Positions 44,365 to 56,073 of a stretch of DNA of 64,000 nt are shown here, in pieces (the first letter of the stretch is position 1; each line of letters opens with the position of its first letter). The stretch is from contig VSDK01001676.1 of assembly GCA_009767595.1 (NCBI GenBank), positions 23,880 through 87,879 on the forward strand. Reading direction: 5' to 3'. Both the position numbers and the translations under genes were made by a program. This DNA comes from Symbiodinium kawagutii (Eukaryota > Sar > Dinophyceae > Suessiales > Symbiodiniaceae). A model generated the notes under the pieces. It saw only the letters and a list, made by a program, of their open reading frames with translations, made no database searches and was not told the origin of the DNA.

Positions 44365-44690
44365 TCAACACCAGGTTCCGGACAAGGTTTTGGAGGGTAC
44401 CGGCCCGGTTCTGGCGCAAACGGCTACTGAGCTTCCAGAAGGTTACGGCGCATATAGCAGATGAGGTTCCGGAAGATTCCGGCGCAGAAACCTGATGAAG
44501 TCCAGAACATTTCCGGCACAGAAACCTGGTGAAGTTCCGGAAGATTCAGCACAGAAACCTGGCGAAGTTCCGGGGGGCTCCGGCCCAGAGGGTCCAGCGT
44601 AGGTAGATAGTTCCGGAAATTCTAGGGCAAATACCTAGTGAGGCTCAGAGGGTTCCACCCGAAACACTTTGTGAGTTTCGGAGGGTTCCA
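44365..44690 (+). repeat. Diverged relative of the ggttccgg minisatellite
   Basis: Words such as ggttccggacaagg, gcgcagaaacctgatgaag and ttccggaagattc recur with the same ggcgca spacer element as the 41.8-43.0 kb array. Confidence 0.75.
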
Positions 44691-45640
44691 TAGGGCAAAT
44701 GCTTTTTGAAAATAAAAGCGTGTCTTGATGTGCCTTCATCCACCGGACAGCGATGGCCCCAGGTTCCAGGTCTTCAGCCTGACAAAGGAAATAAAACCAG
44801 AGGTCACGATGATCAGCAGGCAACAGAGATTCACGTACGTCAGCGAAAGAACGGAGCAACCTTCGGGCAATGTTCACCACTGACTTGTTGTCTGAACAGA
44901 CACTACCCTGCCAAATAGAGCCAACTGCCACAGAGAGGGCCACCAACTCTACTTGATAACTGTTTTGACACAAACCCGGCACGAGGCCTTGCCAGAGAAC
45001 AGTAAAACTCCCATTGGTGTGAGCTTGCAGGACCGCCCCTCCTCCAACCCTCAGGCGCCGTTTGGAAGGCGCCAGACAACTACCATCACTAAAGAGACAT
45101 GTCCACGCCCTGGATTCAGCACGTTGAATACTGGGGAAAGGGATCTGGCGCCCGGATGGACGCAGGCTCATCCCAGATGCGAAAAGCCCAAGTGTGGTCA
45201 GGCAAAGAACGACCATCAAGGAAAGCCATGAGCGGGAGACGTTCTGATGCCAAGGGTGGGCACATCAGGGGCACCACACAAGGGGCAGGGTTTTCAGGAC
45301 CTCAGAACCACGGATTTCCGCCTGACAGTCTCGGGTGAAGGTAGCACCGGTCAACTGGACCAACAAAAAGCATTGTTCCCGGCAAGCGCAACGAAGCCAC
45401 ACCTGAGAGGCATGGAAGTCAATGTGCCCAAGGGACGAACAAGCTTTACGATGGAGCAGCTGCCCCCGCGCAACATGGTCCATCCAAGCGGACAGGAGGA
45501 GGTCATGAACCAACCTCCAAGGGGACGTAGCAAGATTGAAGACCCGCCCGGAGTCATCAGAACACAAGAGTCCATTGCAGGTCCGACCTTGCCCACTGAG
45601 TTGGCGGATCAGACACTTTGTCACACTTCGGTACCTACCC
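44635..45640 (-). pseudogene. Decayed LINE 3' end with RNase H domain
   Basis: Minus-strand frames 45624-45265 and 45219-44635 are pieces of one coding region broken by frame changes near 45290 and 45215. A CPLCGAPD zinc-finger-like segment is read in a third frame near 45260-45290, followed by LMAFLDGRSLPDHTWAF near 45190-45230. The last piece is an RNase H: FSDGSC (Asp45), YQVELVAL (Glu91), CSDNKSVV (Asp110) and MKAHQD (His164), the usual D-E-D-H set. The Cys-rich segment before RNase H is typical of non-LTR retrotransposons that carry this domain. The copy lies directly downstream of the last recognisable kinase exon and in the same orientation, so it may sit in a kinase intron. Frameshifts make it non-functional. 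Confidence 0.65.
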
Positions 45641-45679
45641 GGCCCAGTAAGGCTGCCCAGAATGGCTGCCCTGTGCTCG

Positions 45680-46653
45680 GATGATTCTGAACGATGTAAT
45701 CGAACAAATCTCCGCCCACCACATGGTCCTCAACTGAGAATGTGATTTTTCGTTTCTTTCTATTCTTGTACCATGCCAACGCAACAACGAAATCTGCAGC
45801 CCTATGCCTTGTCCATGTTACAGGCTAGAAACCGAAGAAACTACAAGTACAAAAATAAAGGGAGGCAAAAAACTAGAACGGATACCATATTGCAAAAGAC
45901 TCTGCAATTAGGTCTTGATTCTAAAGCAATTTCCCCTCTTGCCAAGGAGCCATGACCAGAAAGATCTGGTTGGCCGTCTCGCACACATCCAGGAGTTTCA
46001 CAACGTGCTTGTGCCTCGGCATGGTCTTTCTCTTCTCCGGAAACGCAACGCCAGCGGAATGACTAATAGAAAACAAAGTTCCTCTTTTCTTGCCAATAGA
46101 AAAACAAAATATGCTTTGCCATGTGACCGATTTACGTGTGGTCTTGCTGGATCATGACTAGTTGATGACACATGAAATACCAAGTGCTGCGCTTGGGATT
46201 TCCCACCTGATGAGCTTCAAATGCCCCACTTCTCGCTGGATGTGCCGCATGTCCACCAAATGATCTTTCCTCAGGGCATGGAAGGGAATTCAAAGCGCTT
46301 CATTGCAAACTAGAAAAACATGCGTTCCACTATTGAACATTAAACAACACATCATATATCATCACTGTTGCTCACTTCTATACTCAAGCGCAAGCCAAGC
46401 TTCTGAATAAGTTTGACCGCAACCTCTTCACCAGTGTGAATGTTGCGTCCAAGTTTAACTTTGGCAAAACTTCCTGGCAAAAACTGCTGAAGCACTAGTT
46501 CTTTGCCAAAAAAATCCAATCGACAATGAAACATCCTAAGTCACTGCCCGAGCTGCCTTCGCCAATAGTCTTGCCCAAGGCATATTGCGCCATGTGGCAT
46601 TTCTTTATGGCGATATACTCCTCCCAATATTGGTTCACAATCGTCTTCGCGTC
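45680..46653 (-). CDS. SNF1/AMPK-like Ser/Thr protein kinase, N-terminal lobe exons (partial gene)
   Basis: Exons found by joining peptides in frame on the minus strand. 46653-46557 gives QYALGKTIGE. 46473 to about 46392 or 46384 gives GSFAKVKLGRN..TGEEVAVKLIQK (glycine loop and the ATP-binding Lys). 46269-46207 gives VDMRHIQREVGHLKLIR (helix C with its Glu). 46014-45951 gives HKHVVKLLDVCETANQIFLVM. 45728 to about 45680 gives DHVVGGDLFDYIVQN. The assembled order matches the CAMK/SNF1-AMPK kinase N lobe and hinge. Introns 46556-46474 and 45950-45729 use GC donors, 46206-46015 uses GT; acceptors are AG|G. The second intron is ambiguous (GC or GT donor). No catalytic-loop or DFG exons were found downstream, where a LINE fragment lies, so the gene is partial or its remaining exons are far away. 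Confidence 0.8.
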
Positions 46654-46925
46654 CTGCAGCCCAGTGACACATCATGACACATCTGTATGACTCGAAAAGT
46701 GTTTTGATGTGTCATTCATATTTTGGAGAACCAGCCGTTACGCCAAGAGCCTACGCCAAAAGCTTATGCCAATAGAATGCCCCGAAATGCTTACTATATT
46801 CATGGGCATCTGGCAGGGATTTACTTCAGCCACGAGTCCTTTTGGCGAGACCTCTACCAAACATGATAAGGCGAAAAAGAGTAGATTAGCTGGGGTGCAA
46901 CTGGCCTGCATGGGATTAGAGGCGC

Positions 46926-46975
46926 TGCCGGTGTCCATCTCGCTGGTCACAGGGGCAGTAGTCAGCGCTATGGCT
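46926..46975 (-). CDS. Weak candidate exon just upstream of the kinase
   Basis: A short minus-strand stretch reading LTTAPVTSEMDTGSASNPMQ lies between a CCATAG acceptor-like site and an AG|GC boundary. Ser/Thr-rich and co-oriented with the kinase exons 270 bp downstream. Too short to be sure. Confidence 0.25.
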
Positions 46976-47280
46976 CAACATGAAGATGAGGGGCGAGCTT
47001 CGCAATGTCAAAGCTGACGAAAGGCTTCGCAATGCGTGAACACCATGGTCGCACTGAAAACTGGATCGATGGATGTGTTATGATATCCCAAATCAGCCGA
47101 AAGAGCCTGACTCGAGAACAAAGGACGTGGAAACCAGGGTCCACACACCAGGGAGAACCAACAGAGCAAGCCAGAGCAAGCCGAACCGAACATACATTCC
47201 TACTATGGTTGAACGTCTGGCTTCAGAGGTGATCAAGATCAAACGCCTTGCATCAACCAACAATTGATGGATAACAATTA

Positions 47281-47440
47281 CACCACCACCACCACCACCT
47301 CCTCCTCCTCCTGCTACTACTACTACTACTACAACTACTACAACTACAACTACAACTACAACTACAACTACTACTACTACTACTCCTCCTCCTACTACTA
47401 CTACTACTACTACTATTACTACTACTACTACTACTACTAT

Positions 47441-47501
<61 letters not shown>

Positions 47502-47700
47502 NNNNNNNNNNNNNNNNNNNNNNNNNNNNNNNNNNNNNNNNNNNNNNNNNNNNNNNNNNNNNNNNNNNNNNNNNNNNNNNNNNNNNNNNNNNNNNNNNNN
47601 NNNNNNNNNNNNNNNNNNNNNNNNNNNNNNNNNNNNNNNNNNNNNNNNNNNNNNNNNNTCCCTCGCCTCCTGCTGCTGCTGCTGCCGCTGCTGCTGCTGC
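47281..47700 (+). repeat. (CTA)n microsatellite with assembly gap
   Basis: CTA/CTC/CAA triplets, then N from 47502 to 47658, then CTG triplets. The gap is bounded by triplet repeats of different motif on each side. Confidence 0.95.
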
Positions 47701-47862
47701 TACGTGTTCCATTCCATTCTCCATGTTTCGGGATGACTTCTGGTCGCAGCACTGTGCAACTGGGCCAAGCATCATCCACTTCTGGTAAGTCAGGTAGCTG
47801 ACAGCCTCGAAGAGGCTTGCATCCCTCCAAGCGCATGCGCAGCGTGCAGCACTCCTGGCGGT
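47700..47862 (-). CDS. Candidate exon with Ser-rich end, possibly upstream of the kinase
   Basis: On the minus strand an AG|G acceptor (GCCAG|GAG) is followed by an open stretch beginning ECCTLRMRLEGCKPLRG and running through PDLPEVDDAWPSCTVLRPEV into a Ser-rich run encoded by AGC repeats that border an assembly gap. Codon composition is exon-like. It is co-oriented with and about 1 kb upstream of the kinase exons, so it could belong to the same gene; nothing proves it. A second frame (KWMMLGPVAQCC) is also open. Confidence 0.35.
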
Positions 47863-47958
47863 TTCAATCCCTAGAGTTTTCCTGGCTCGCAGTGTTGGAA
47901 GTAGCATGAAGATCGCAAACAAGAAGAAATTCCTCTCTTTTTGGATCGTTCATTTGCT

Positions 47959-48057
47959 CTGGTTGGTGGTTTCAACCTCTATGAAAAATATCAGTCAACC
48001 AACCATGGCTTTTGATTATCACTAGGGAAATAAAACATATTCAAAACCACCAACCAG
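47959..48057. mobile_element. Hairpin element family B, copy 1
   Basis: Left ctggttggtggtttcaacct, right attcaaaaccaccaaccag; 99 bp. Inverted ends nearly perfect; interior carries tcaaccaaccatgg and actagggaaataaaac. Confidence 0.75.
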
Positions 48058-48885
48058 AAAAGGATGGCTTCTGTCACTTCTGTCTGTTCTGTAGCAAGCC
48101 GTGTGCCCTGCGGTGCTTGGACAATAATTCAGGTCCATGCATGCCTTTAATTTGGAAAAAAAACCTAAGAATAAACAAAATGCCTCAGCAAAACCGTCTC
48201 ATTGGTGCCATTACCGTTGGTTGACATGGTCAATAATGAATGATTATCCATGCTAATAATGATGGTTATTAATGCAAGTGTTAATGCAAAATACGATGCA
48301 ACATATTAGGAAATGACATGAAACCAAGCTATAAAATCGAGCTACACTACTCGACGTACAACATATAGCAGGTCGTTTCATATTAATCGTGACAGAACAA
48401 CATAACATGCGTGAAGATAGATATTTAAATATATTCATAAACACAAATATCTACATAGATATGTCATATATATTTACATACATATATACATGGCTGAGGG
48501 CCAAAACGCTGTACCCCAGTGTACCACTATTGACCATTGTATTCCCTAATGATCATCGGTTGTCATCCCTCGTTATTGATGGAAAGTATTGATCCATAGC
48601 CACATATATATATATGTATATGTATATATATATATATCTTTATATTTACTATACCCCTATGAAACATAATAACCCCCCTACATAACCCCTTCAATCCATG
48701 ACTATATATCTATATTATACCCTATTGGGCACCATCATTAGCCATTATTCATGGTATATTCCTTATAAACCACTATAATCTACAGCCATATCCATATACT
48801 TGATAGGAGAATAATATCGTTTAGAAAAGACAATCTCATGAATATATCAAATGGTGGTCCCTCGAGGGGCCGCTGTCATATGTAT

Positions 48886-48968
48886 GTGTTTCTCAAAAAA
48901 AGGTCCTATCTAACCGTTTGTGTCAATCAAACCAACCATTTTTGGGGTTCCCTATTCTGAGAAACTGG
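48886..48968. mobile_element. Hairpin element family A, copy 4
   Basis: Left gtgtttctcaaaaaaaggtc, right tttttggggttccctattct then gagaaac; slightly shortened, 83 bp. Confidence 0.6.
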
Positions 48969-49159
48969 CATTTGATTAACAATCATTGACTTTGATCAAC
49001 AAATGTATTGCCTATGTAAGCGTATCCCCTATAACCCACAGCCTGTATATATATATATATATGCAAACAATATATATGTATATATAGCCGTCACCGACCC
49101 GTAGTGCCCACCTTCGACGCCACAAACAAGAACGTTATTAGGTGGCCCTGTGATTCGAT

Positions 49160-49238
49160 GACAACTTCTACCATACGATGACAACTTCCACCATACGATG
49201 ACAACTTCTACCATACGATGACAGCTTCTACCATACGT
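49160..49238 (+). repeat. 20-bp tandem repeat, four copies
   Basis: gatgacaacttctaccatac repeated four times with single-base variants. Confidence 0.85.
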
Positions 49239-49437
49239 GGCCACTATAGTAAAACTCTACAAAATACAGTACTTCTTCCTTCAATATCTGATGGAGGTGG
49301 GCGCTAGGGGTTGGTCAAACCTATATATACTAAAAAGTATGTGTATTTACGTATGGATATACTAGACCTGTGTAAGACATAATATAACCCCTGTTTAACC
49401 CCTGTAATCCATAGCAATATACATACGCATATAGTAT

Positions 49438-49535
49438 GGGGGTTCCTCAAAATAGGGGACCCCTAAATCATCCAGTATCAGTCATTTATGGTAATCAACC
49501 AGCCATTTGGGGGGTCCCTATTTTGAGAAGTCCCC
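49438..49535. mobile_element. Hairpin element family A, copy 5
   Basis: Left gggggttcctcaaaataggg, right tttggggggtccctattttg then agaagtcccc; 98 bp with a long stem. Confidence 0.75.
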
Positions 49536-49756
49536 ACATCTACAAATATAAACCATATACATGTATACATGCGTAAAATGTAACGAAAAAATATTCATAC
49601 GTATACACAGTACATATATATACATTCCCTGTAGAACTATTCACTATCTATACCATTTCTAGGATATGCATATACAGTATAAATATATATATATATACAT
49701 TTAGGGGTATATCTGAATGATATTAGTGCTATGTTGCTGCTGCCCTTGCTTCAACT

Positions 49757-49842
49757 GCGCTCCTCGTCCGAAGTGCAGCTCTGCAAAGCCTCGCCAGCGT
49801 ATCCTCGAGCGCAGCTCCAGCCGCGACCGGTCTTCTGGTAGC
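49757..49842 (-). CDS. Exon with EGF-like cysteine pattern
   Basis: After CCCAG|GCTAC the minus strand reads YQKTGRGWSCARGYAGEALQ, SCTSDEERS. The WSCARGYAGEALQSC segment fits the C.xGYxGxxxxxC end of EGF-like or similar extracellular Cys-rich repeats. The 3' boundary is unknown; a stop follows soon after, so a donor must lie near GAGCGC. Embedded in TA-rich intronic DNA. Confidence 0.5.
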
Positions 49843-50029
49843 CTGGGCCAGGGATGACCAATGATGAGGGTTGATAATCAATATAATGATCATTGCTAAT
49901 GGTTAATAATCCTTAATGATAATCATTATTAATAATGGTGGTTGATAATGATAATTGATAATGGCCAGGATCATTGTCATCACTATAATGGCTAATAATG
50001 GTTAATAATGATGATGTGATGACCAATAT

Positions 50030-50235
50030 AATGGTTGATGGATGGTTGATGGATGGTTGATGGATCGATGATGGATGGTTGATGGATGGTTGATGGATGG
50101 TTGATGGTTGGTTAATAGATGGTTGATAGATGGTTGATAGATGGTTGATGGATGGTTGATGGATGGTTGATGGATGGTTGATGGATGGTTGATAATGGTT
50201 GATGGATGGTTGATGATGGCTGAGATAGTAGTTGA
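50030..50235 (+). repeat. ggatggttgat tandem repeat
   Basis: About 16 copies of an 11-bp ggatggttgat unit with variants. Confidence 0.9.
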
Positions 50236-51744
50236 TAATGGTTGATAGATACTTAGTAATCGTTCAACCATGGTCAATAACCGGTAAATATACAATATTA
50301 CATAATACTACTCTCCTTGGTCTAGATGGTGATACTAGTGAGAGGGACTGAAAATGGCTGCTTTGACAGTGTTCCTTTAATCGTTTTTTACCATGGCGTG
50401 CCAATTGTAACCAATGGGATACCTATCAAACACGAGATAATCAAGTTGGTAGACAATGGTATAAACAAACAATTTGGTGTGAACAATGGTACGCAATGGT
50501 ATAAATATGGTGTACCAATGGTATAAGCAATGGTATGACAATCACGGTAAAGCCAACGGTAAGATGAACAACTGTGGTAGACGAGTGGTATGACATGGTA
50601 TAACCAACGTACAAATATGGGTGAGGTGTAGCAGAAAAAGAACTGAAGCGGCCATGTTGCTTACACCATTGTTTGGGATATCTCTAACAACGGTATGTAT
50701 ATAAGCAAACAATTTCATGGCGGCAATATTCATATCAAAATCCAACAACATCATAAAATCATCCGCAAACAGGGATACCAATCAAGAGTTGTATGGCAAT
50801 GGGATGACCAGTGATAAGTCAATCAATCATGAACTATGGCCATTGCTGGCTATTCATTGCGCATCCAACCATGGGCTTGTTGAATATTCACGGGGCCCCA
50901 GACCATCAAGAAAGTTGATTTTTTGTTGCCTTGTTCTTATCGCCAGGACTGTAATATTTGAGTTGAAATGCGGGTAGTCGGATTGGCAATACAATCAAGA
51001 TATATTGACTTTCGTTCTCCTGAAGCACAGCTCTTGAAAAGAGTCAAACAATCCATAGCGTCTCAGGCAGTTTGCCTTCAGAAAATGATTGCCACAATAC
51101 ACACGATTTCGGGATTCAAATATATTTATTTTACATCCAAAGAGCGTAGCTCGTTGAACCAGGTTGGGACATAATGGACGCAAGGGGCAAACTACTGGGT
51201 TTCAATCTTGATAGGCAATGATGCAAAGTAAACCCTGAATCGTGTGAACAAGCACCTTGATGCGGAACCAAAAAGGATGAGACATGAATCGACTTGTCAT
51301 TAGCGGCGAGGTCTCTTGAGTCCTCAGTGTCTTTTCCTGCGAGGAAGTGACTCCTGAGGTCACAGGAAGTCGCGATATCCTGGTGACCCATCGCACACTG
51401 TCGATCGATGAGTATCTGGTTTATGCTGGCGTAAGCTGGTAAATATTCGATATCAACCACCAATGGCTCACAAGCACCAGCAGTAATCGACAACAATTGA
51501 CCATCAGCCACCTCTATCACTGTTGGTTCTTACCAACCATCAACATTTCAACTGATGGTTGATAGTTGTGGCTGTTACCATTAGACCAACAATAACCGTC
51601 ACGATTGATATCAACCCAACCAATAGTCACTAACGACAACCAACAACACTAACCATCAAAATCAATATCAACCAACAACAACACAACAACCAACGATAGC
51701 CAACAATAACCATCAAAACCAACAACCACCACTACTATCGCCCC

Positions 51745-51895
51745 CCCGTCGCCTGGAGGAACCACTTCGGGACATGTGGGGTGCACACACCGTGGCGTCC
51801 CATAGGACGGCATGAAGGACGCGTTGGGGTTGTCCTTGGCCGCGGCACATGGGATCGTCCCACGGATCGAGACAATCATGGTCACAAGCCTTGTG
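51745..51895 (-). CDS. Exon, Cys-rich peptide
   Basis: Minus strand reads TMIVSIRGTIPCAAAKDNPN, ASFMPSYGTPRCVHPTCPEV, VPPGDGG. Four residues (C, C, C and a GD turn) suggest an extracellular module. With the AG|G acceptor at CAAAG|GCTTG another frame (ACDHDCLDPWDDPMC) is open as well, so the frame is not final. Confidence 0.4.
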
Positions 51896-51934
51896 AGCAC
51901 CTTTTATTAGTAGAATATCTATTACTATAGCTAT

Positions 51935-52095
51935 GGTTCGCTATAGTTAATAATGGTTATGTATGGTTAATAATGGTTATGGATGGTTCATAATGGTTAT
52001 ATATGGTTAATAATGGTTATAGATGGTTAATAATGGTTATGGATGGTTAATAATGGTTATATATGGTTAATAATGGTTGTATATGGTTTATTCAT
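51935..52095 (+). repeat. ggttaataatggttatggat tandem repeat
   Basis: About eight copies of a 20-bp unit, some with tata replacing ggat. Confidence 0.88.
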
Positions 52096-52113
52096 GGTTG
52101 ATAATGATCAATA

Positions 52114-52231
52114 CTGGTCGATGGTTGAACCACCCCGTGATGAGAAATGTGCGCAAGTCAGCCAACCAAGCATTTGGCAATAAATTTGGGAAAGGTAAAA
52201 CATGTTTGAAATATTTGAAACCACCAACCAG
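52114..52231. mobile_element. Hairpin element family B, copy 3
   Basis: Left ctggtcgatggttgaaccac, right tttgaaaccaccaaccag; 118 bp; interior cagccaaccaagcat and gggaaaggtaaaacatg. Confidence 0.65.
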
Positions 52232-52776
52232 CAATAGAAAATATTGTATTAATGAATCTAATGAATATATGTGTATATATATATATAAAAATTGTGATTC
52301 TATTCAAGAACTATATAATAGAATGGTAACATGACCAATGTGAATAAAAGAATCTGTTGTAATTGATGAATCAGTATAGATGTATTTGAACATCGACTGA
52401 ATCCGAGATATATGACTTGCTATGACCATGGTATGACCATATAAAGCCAACTAATCAGTCAATATGGTACTGTGTATATATGCATATGTATACATATATA
52501 TATATATATCTTTTTTTGAATAAATGTGTAATTGATTTGAATGTGAATATTGACAGCTTTTGAGATATTGAAAATGCTATGACCATGCAAAGTCAATTTA
52601 TCAGTTTGTATGGTCCATTGTATCTATGTTTGAAATAAAATGGAATTGATACATCTACACAGGTGTTCAACACTGGACGTATATCAATAAAGGATCACAA
52701 GATGTGATGACATATGACCACCATGAATGGTCTTTCTCGGCAGATGATTGAAAAGAACAACAGGGAAAATGGATGC

Positions 52777-52873
52777 GGTGGTTTCTGAAAATAGGGGTAC
52801 CCAAAAATGATCTTATCAAAATTCATAGTAGTAAATCAACCATTTTGGGGGGTCCCCGAATTTTAAGAAACCA
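52777..52873. mobile_element. Hairpin element family A, copy 6
   Basis: Left ggtggtttctgaaaataggg, right ggggggtccccgaattttaa then gaaacc; 97 bp. Confidence 0.75.
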
Positions 52874-53492
52874 TAAATGGTGTGACTCACCAAAGCTGGA
52901 GGTTTCCCCCGCAAAAATTGTTGTTATCATTCAAACTGGATCCGGAGGTACTTGTAAGGCAGGTGGGTTGCTCGAACCCCTGGCAGGGAACCGATGATCA
53001 TCCACAATCATCCACAGCCATGGTGGGAAAAAATTGGGATCAGAGGTGTTGCATTCAACTGGGTTTGTCAGCCAAGGGTGCCGTCATTTGCCACTGGAAC
53101 GGGTACAAACGAGATCAAATGTGTCTTCGCTGGGGAGAAAGCTCCCATCATGGCCCTGTCAAGCATCATACCTCACTTGCCAAACCTGGTCAGCATTCTG
53201 TAGTTCATAACGTCCAAATGTCAGCGTCCATCTGCCAAACCGCAGCTTTGTGGGCAGTATGCACAGCAAACCAATGAAGTATTCTCGGAGGTTCATCCAG
53301 TATTATGCTCAGGATCATTGGAAATTAAACCATTCCAAAGGAATTAAGTCGGAAGATTCACTTGTGAAAGATACTTGGCAAAATAAAATCCTTCCCAGCG
53401 TGATAGTCACAGAAATCCGGATGAACACAAGGGTCACAAGATGTCACAAGTCATGTGCGCTGGCTTCTAGGTCTTCTAGTCGTTGTTTCTGC

Positions 53493-53572
53493 CTAACTTC
53501 CCGCAGGAGAACGGCCCCAGTCTGCAAGACCCCTGGAGCCAGACCCAAACTCGTCCACTCAAATGCACACTG
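53493..53572 (-). CDS. Exon with GC donor, possible REJ/PKD-type module
   Basis: 80 bases from TCCCAG|CAG to GTTAG|GCAGAA on the minus strand. Reads QCAFEWTSLGLAPGVLQTGA, VLLREV. An FEW.S...L....L.....L pattern is reminiscent of REJ and PKD-like extracellular modules, where a Trp follows a strand-forming stretch. The suggestion is weak on its own but fits the Cys-rich neighbours. Confidence 0.42.
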
Positions 53573-54967
53573 CTGGGATGGATCCAGCCCAGCGGATGAT
53601 CAGCTCTCCATCACTCTCCCCAACGATGGGCCAAGGCTCATAAGGACACTGGGCTAAAGTGCCTTCGCCAATGAAGGGCCACGCACAAGTGAGGTTGCAG
53701 GCCTGGCACGAGGAAATGATCAGGAAATGTCACAAACCTTTGAGGTTCCAAGAGGGGTTGAAGTAAAAAAACAGTTTGACAGCTTAGTAGTTTATATATA
53801 GTAACAACATAGTAGAACCAATAAATAAGCCCAGTTTGAACCAATAATCTACTACTTCTTGTCAGTAATTCATACTCTTACTCTTGTTAATGAGATACGG
53901 GTATCAATAAACCTGGAACCAGTCGGAACCACTTAATAATCTCGGTTTGGTAACAGTTGTTCCAGGTCCTTTTTGGCACAAGTGAGGTTCCAACACTTTG
54001 TTTTCTGCAAAAAACAATAATTTACTGCCAAACTGGTATCCTTATCTCAGGTGATTCATAGCATGAGTACTGGTGGCTGATGGTGGTGAAAAACCATTTG
54101 CATGCATAACAAGCAACAATGTCACATCGCACGATTTACGTTTCTGACTTGGTTGCTCTGTTCCAGGGCTAGCTTGCGATTATCACAAGAATGTCAGCAA
54201 TTTTCATAGCCTTGTGACAACCAACCAAAGCAACCTGGGTATGCACTCAGAGCCTGCTTATAGTGGATGTTCCAACTCATCGCATCTAGGCCCTGTTCCT
54301 TCATGTGCCTCCTGTGTATCAGCCGTTAGTAAGTGCATCCTAGCGCCCAGTGTAGATCTATCTTTCGATCTGTGGACAAATAGTTCTGTCCGTGTTGCAC
54401 AAATGTCTTACTTATTTTCGAACGATGTATCACTCTCTAGATTCCTAGATCAATTAATTAATTCCGATACCACTAGCTGTCAACCGCATCCATCTCTTCA
54501 AGTATCCGCAATGTATTGTGTACCTATCATTTGTATGTAAACGTGTGTAGCCGTGCATGCATGCTGTATGGACATATATGGATATGTATTCATAGCTTGG
54601 AAAAGATGTCTGGCTCTGAATACATACGAGGGTGCAGAAATCTATGCATATGTATGTGCAAATGTCTGCATGCATATACATATGAATACATATGATGCAT
54701 CTATCTGAATCTACCTGCTACAACCCCACGATCAGTAACTTTCCATTTCTGACATGTTCATCCCACCCATTGCATCGGCAGACGTCCGCCGTGTCAGTCT
54801 TCAATTTGGAGACTCCATGAAACTCCGAGCCCCAAATCCATGGATTTGGGAACCATGCGGAATCCAAACGACCGATTTTCCACCAACCTTGGAACAGTTG
54901 CCGGATTCGAACCCCACTTCTTTGGGGCCACAGTCACGTTCCAAAAGCATGGCTGCCATGTCATCAC

Positions 54968-55042
54968 CCCCTGGCTCCACAACAGGGCCACCGTTGCCTC
55001 AGAAGCAGGGAGACCATCGCATTGCGGAGCCACTTCTACATG
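54968..55042 (-). CDS. Exon, product unknown (contains LLWSQG)
   Basis: 75 bases, 25 codons, phase 0. Acceptor TGCCAG|CAT, donor AGGGG|GTGATG. Reads HVEVAPQCDGLPASEATVAL, LWSQG. The LWSQG end recalls the W-x-Q turn of PKD/REJ-type domains. Same strand as the 53.5-kb exon, 1.4 kb upstream of it. A plus-strand frame is also open here. Confidence 0.42.
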
Positions 55043-55387
55043 CTGGCAGCGGTCAAAGGAAGGCGCACTGCAGGGTTGAGGTTCCTGGCCTCAGCTGTGA
55101 TGTGATTTCTGAAGCCACTTTGGGAACCCCCAAATACGCTTGGTTTTGTGCTATAAATTGCTATGAATGGAAAATATAAAGGATCTGTTAGCTAGGGCTA
55201 TAAATCTTAGCTGGGGCTTTAAATAGGGACTACATTGAATAATAACTGGGGCTATAAATGGTCAATATAAAGGATGTTTTGGGGCTATAAATGGTTGACG
55301 TAAAGGATGATAAGTGGGTGTGCCCCTATGACTTGAGAAACACCGGTATATCAGTACACTTGTTGTTGGTTGTATTTATATCTGCGA

Positions 55388-55480
55388 CTGGTGGGCAACG
55401 TTGCTTCCGAATAATATGCGCAAGTTGATCAACCAACCATGCCAAAGTCATTGGGGACAAAAATATGTTTAAACCACCAA
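55388..55480. mobile_element. Hairpin element family B, copy 4 (degenerate)
   Basis: Left ctggtgggcaacgttgcttc, right atatgtttaaaccaccaaa; interior gatcaaccaaccat and ggggacaaaaatatg. Confidence 0.5.
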
Positions 55481-55962
55481 ATGTATCCAAATGTATCAAT
55501 ATTGCTTATTGATGGTTTCATCCCATGTGCTTTCAAGGCTTAGTGATCAATTGTTGTGACATCACCATCACTTGGTACAAGTACCTGGTGTCCAATTGTT
55601 CCGTGCTGGCTGGTGATGAATGGTCAACAAGCGCACCACGTTCTGATGCAAAACATCTGAAGAATGACTAGAACAGGTAAGCGCCTTTGTTGAGATGTTC
55701 ATTCTGGATAATGGTTTGGACTTTCAGACAACCTTCACAAGGGGATTACTGCTATCCGAGCATACTACCGTGAAAGCTGCCATCAGGGTTTCCTACTTGT
55801 CAGTGCTTATGCGTTGTATATTGATTGAATGGGTTGCATAAAGCATCGTAGCAAGTGAATTTGAAGATATCCTCTTGCGCCGGCACATGGCGTTTGCTCG
55901 TGCCAACAGCAAGTGTTTCATTCGCAAGTGAGGAAATGACGAAAAGTGCAACTTACACTTGC

Positions 55963-56073
55963 ATGGTGGTTTCTCACAATAAGGGTACCCCCAAATCATC
56001 CAGTTTAGTTATTCATCTTCTCAGTAATAAACCTACCATTTCGATTGGGTTGCGTGTTTTACGAAACCACCAT
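55963..56073. mobile_element. Hairpin element family A, copy 7
   Basis: Left atggtggtttctcacaataa, right tgcgtgttttacgaaaccac then cat; 111 bp. Confidence 0.7.

Larger units (their letters stand above)
48060..49740. other. Non-coding, TA-rich stretch
   Basis: Several (TA)n runs, two hairpin elements and a 20-bp tandem repeat; no exon. Confidence 0.45.

Noticed and set aside
47093..47922. Frames of poly-Tyr, poly-Val or poly-Ala around the second gap
   Set aside because: Triplet repeat and N. Only the 47.70-47.86 kb part outside the repeat is kept as a weak exon.
52820..52860. Relict dinoflagellate spliced-leader sequence
   Set aside because: aaccattttgg resembles its core but the rest does not match; the bases belong to a family A hairpin arm.
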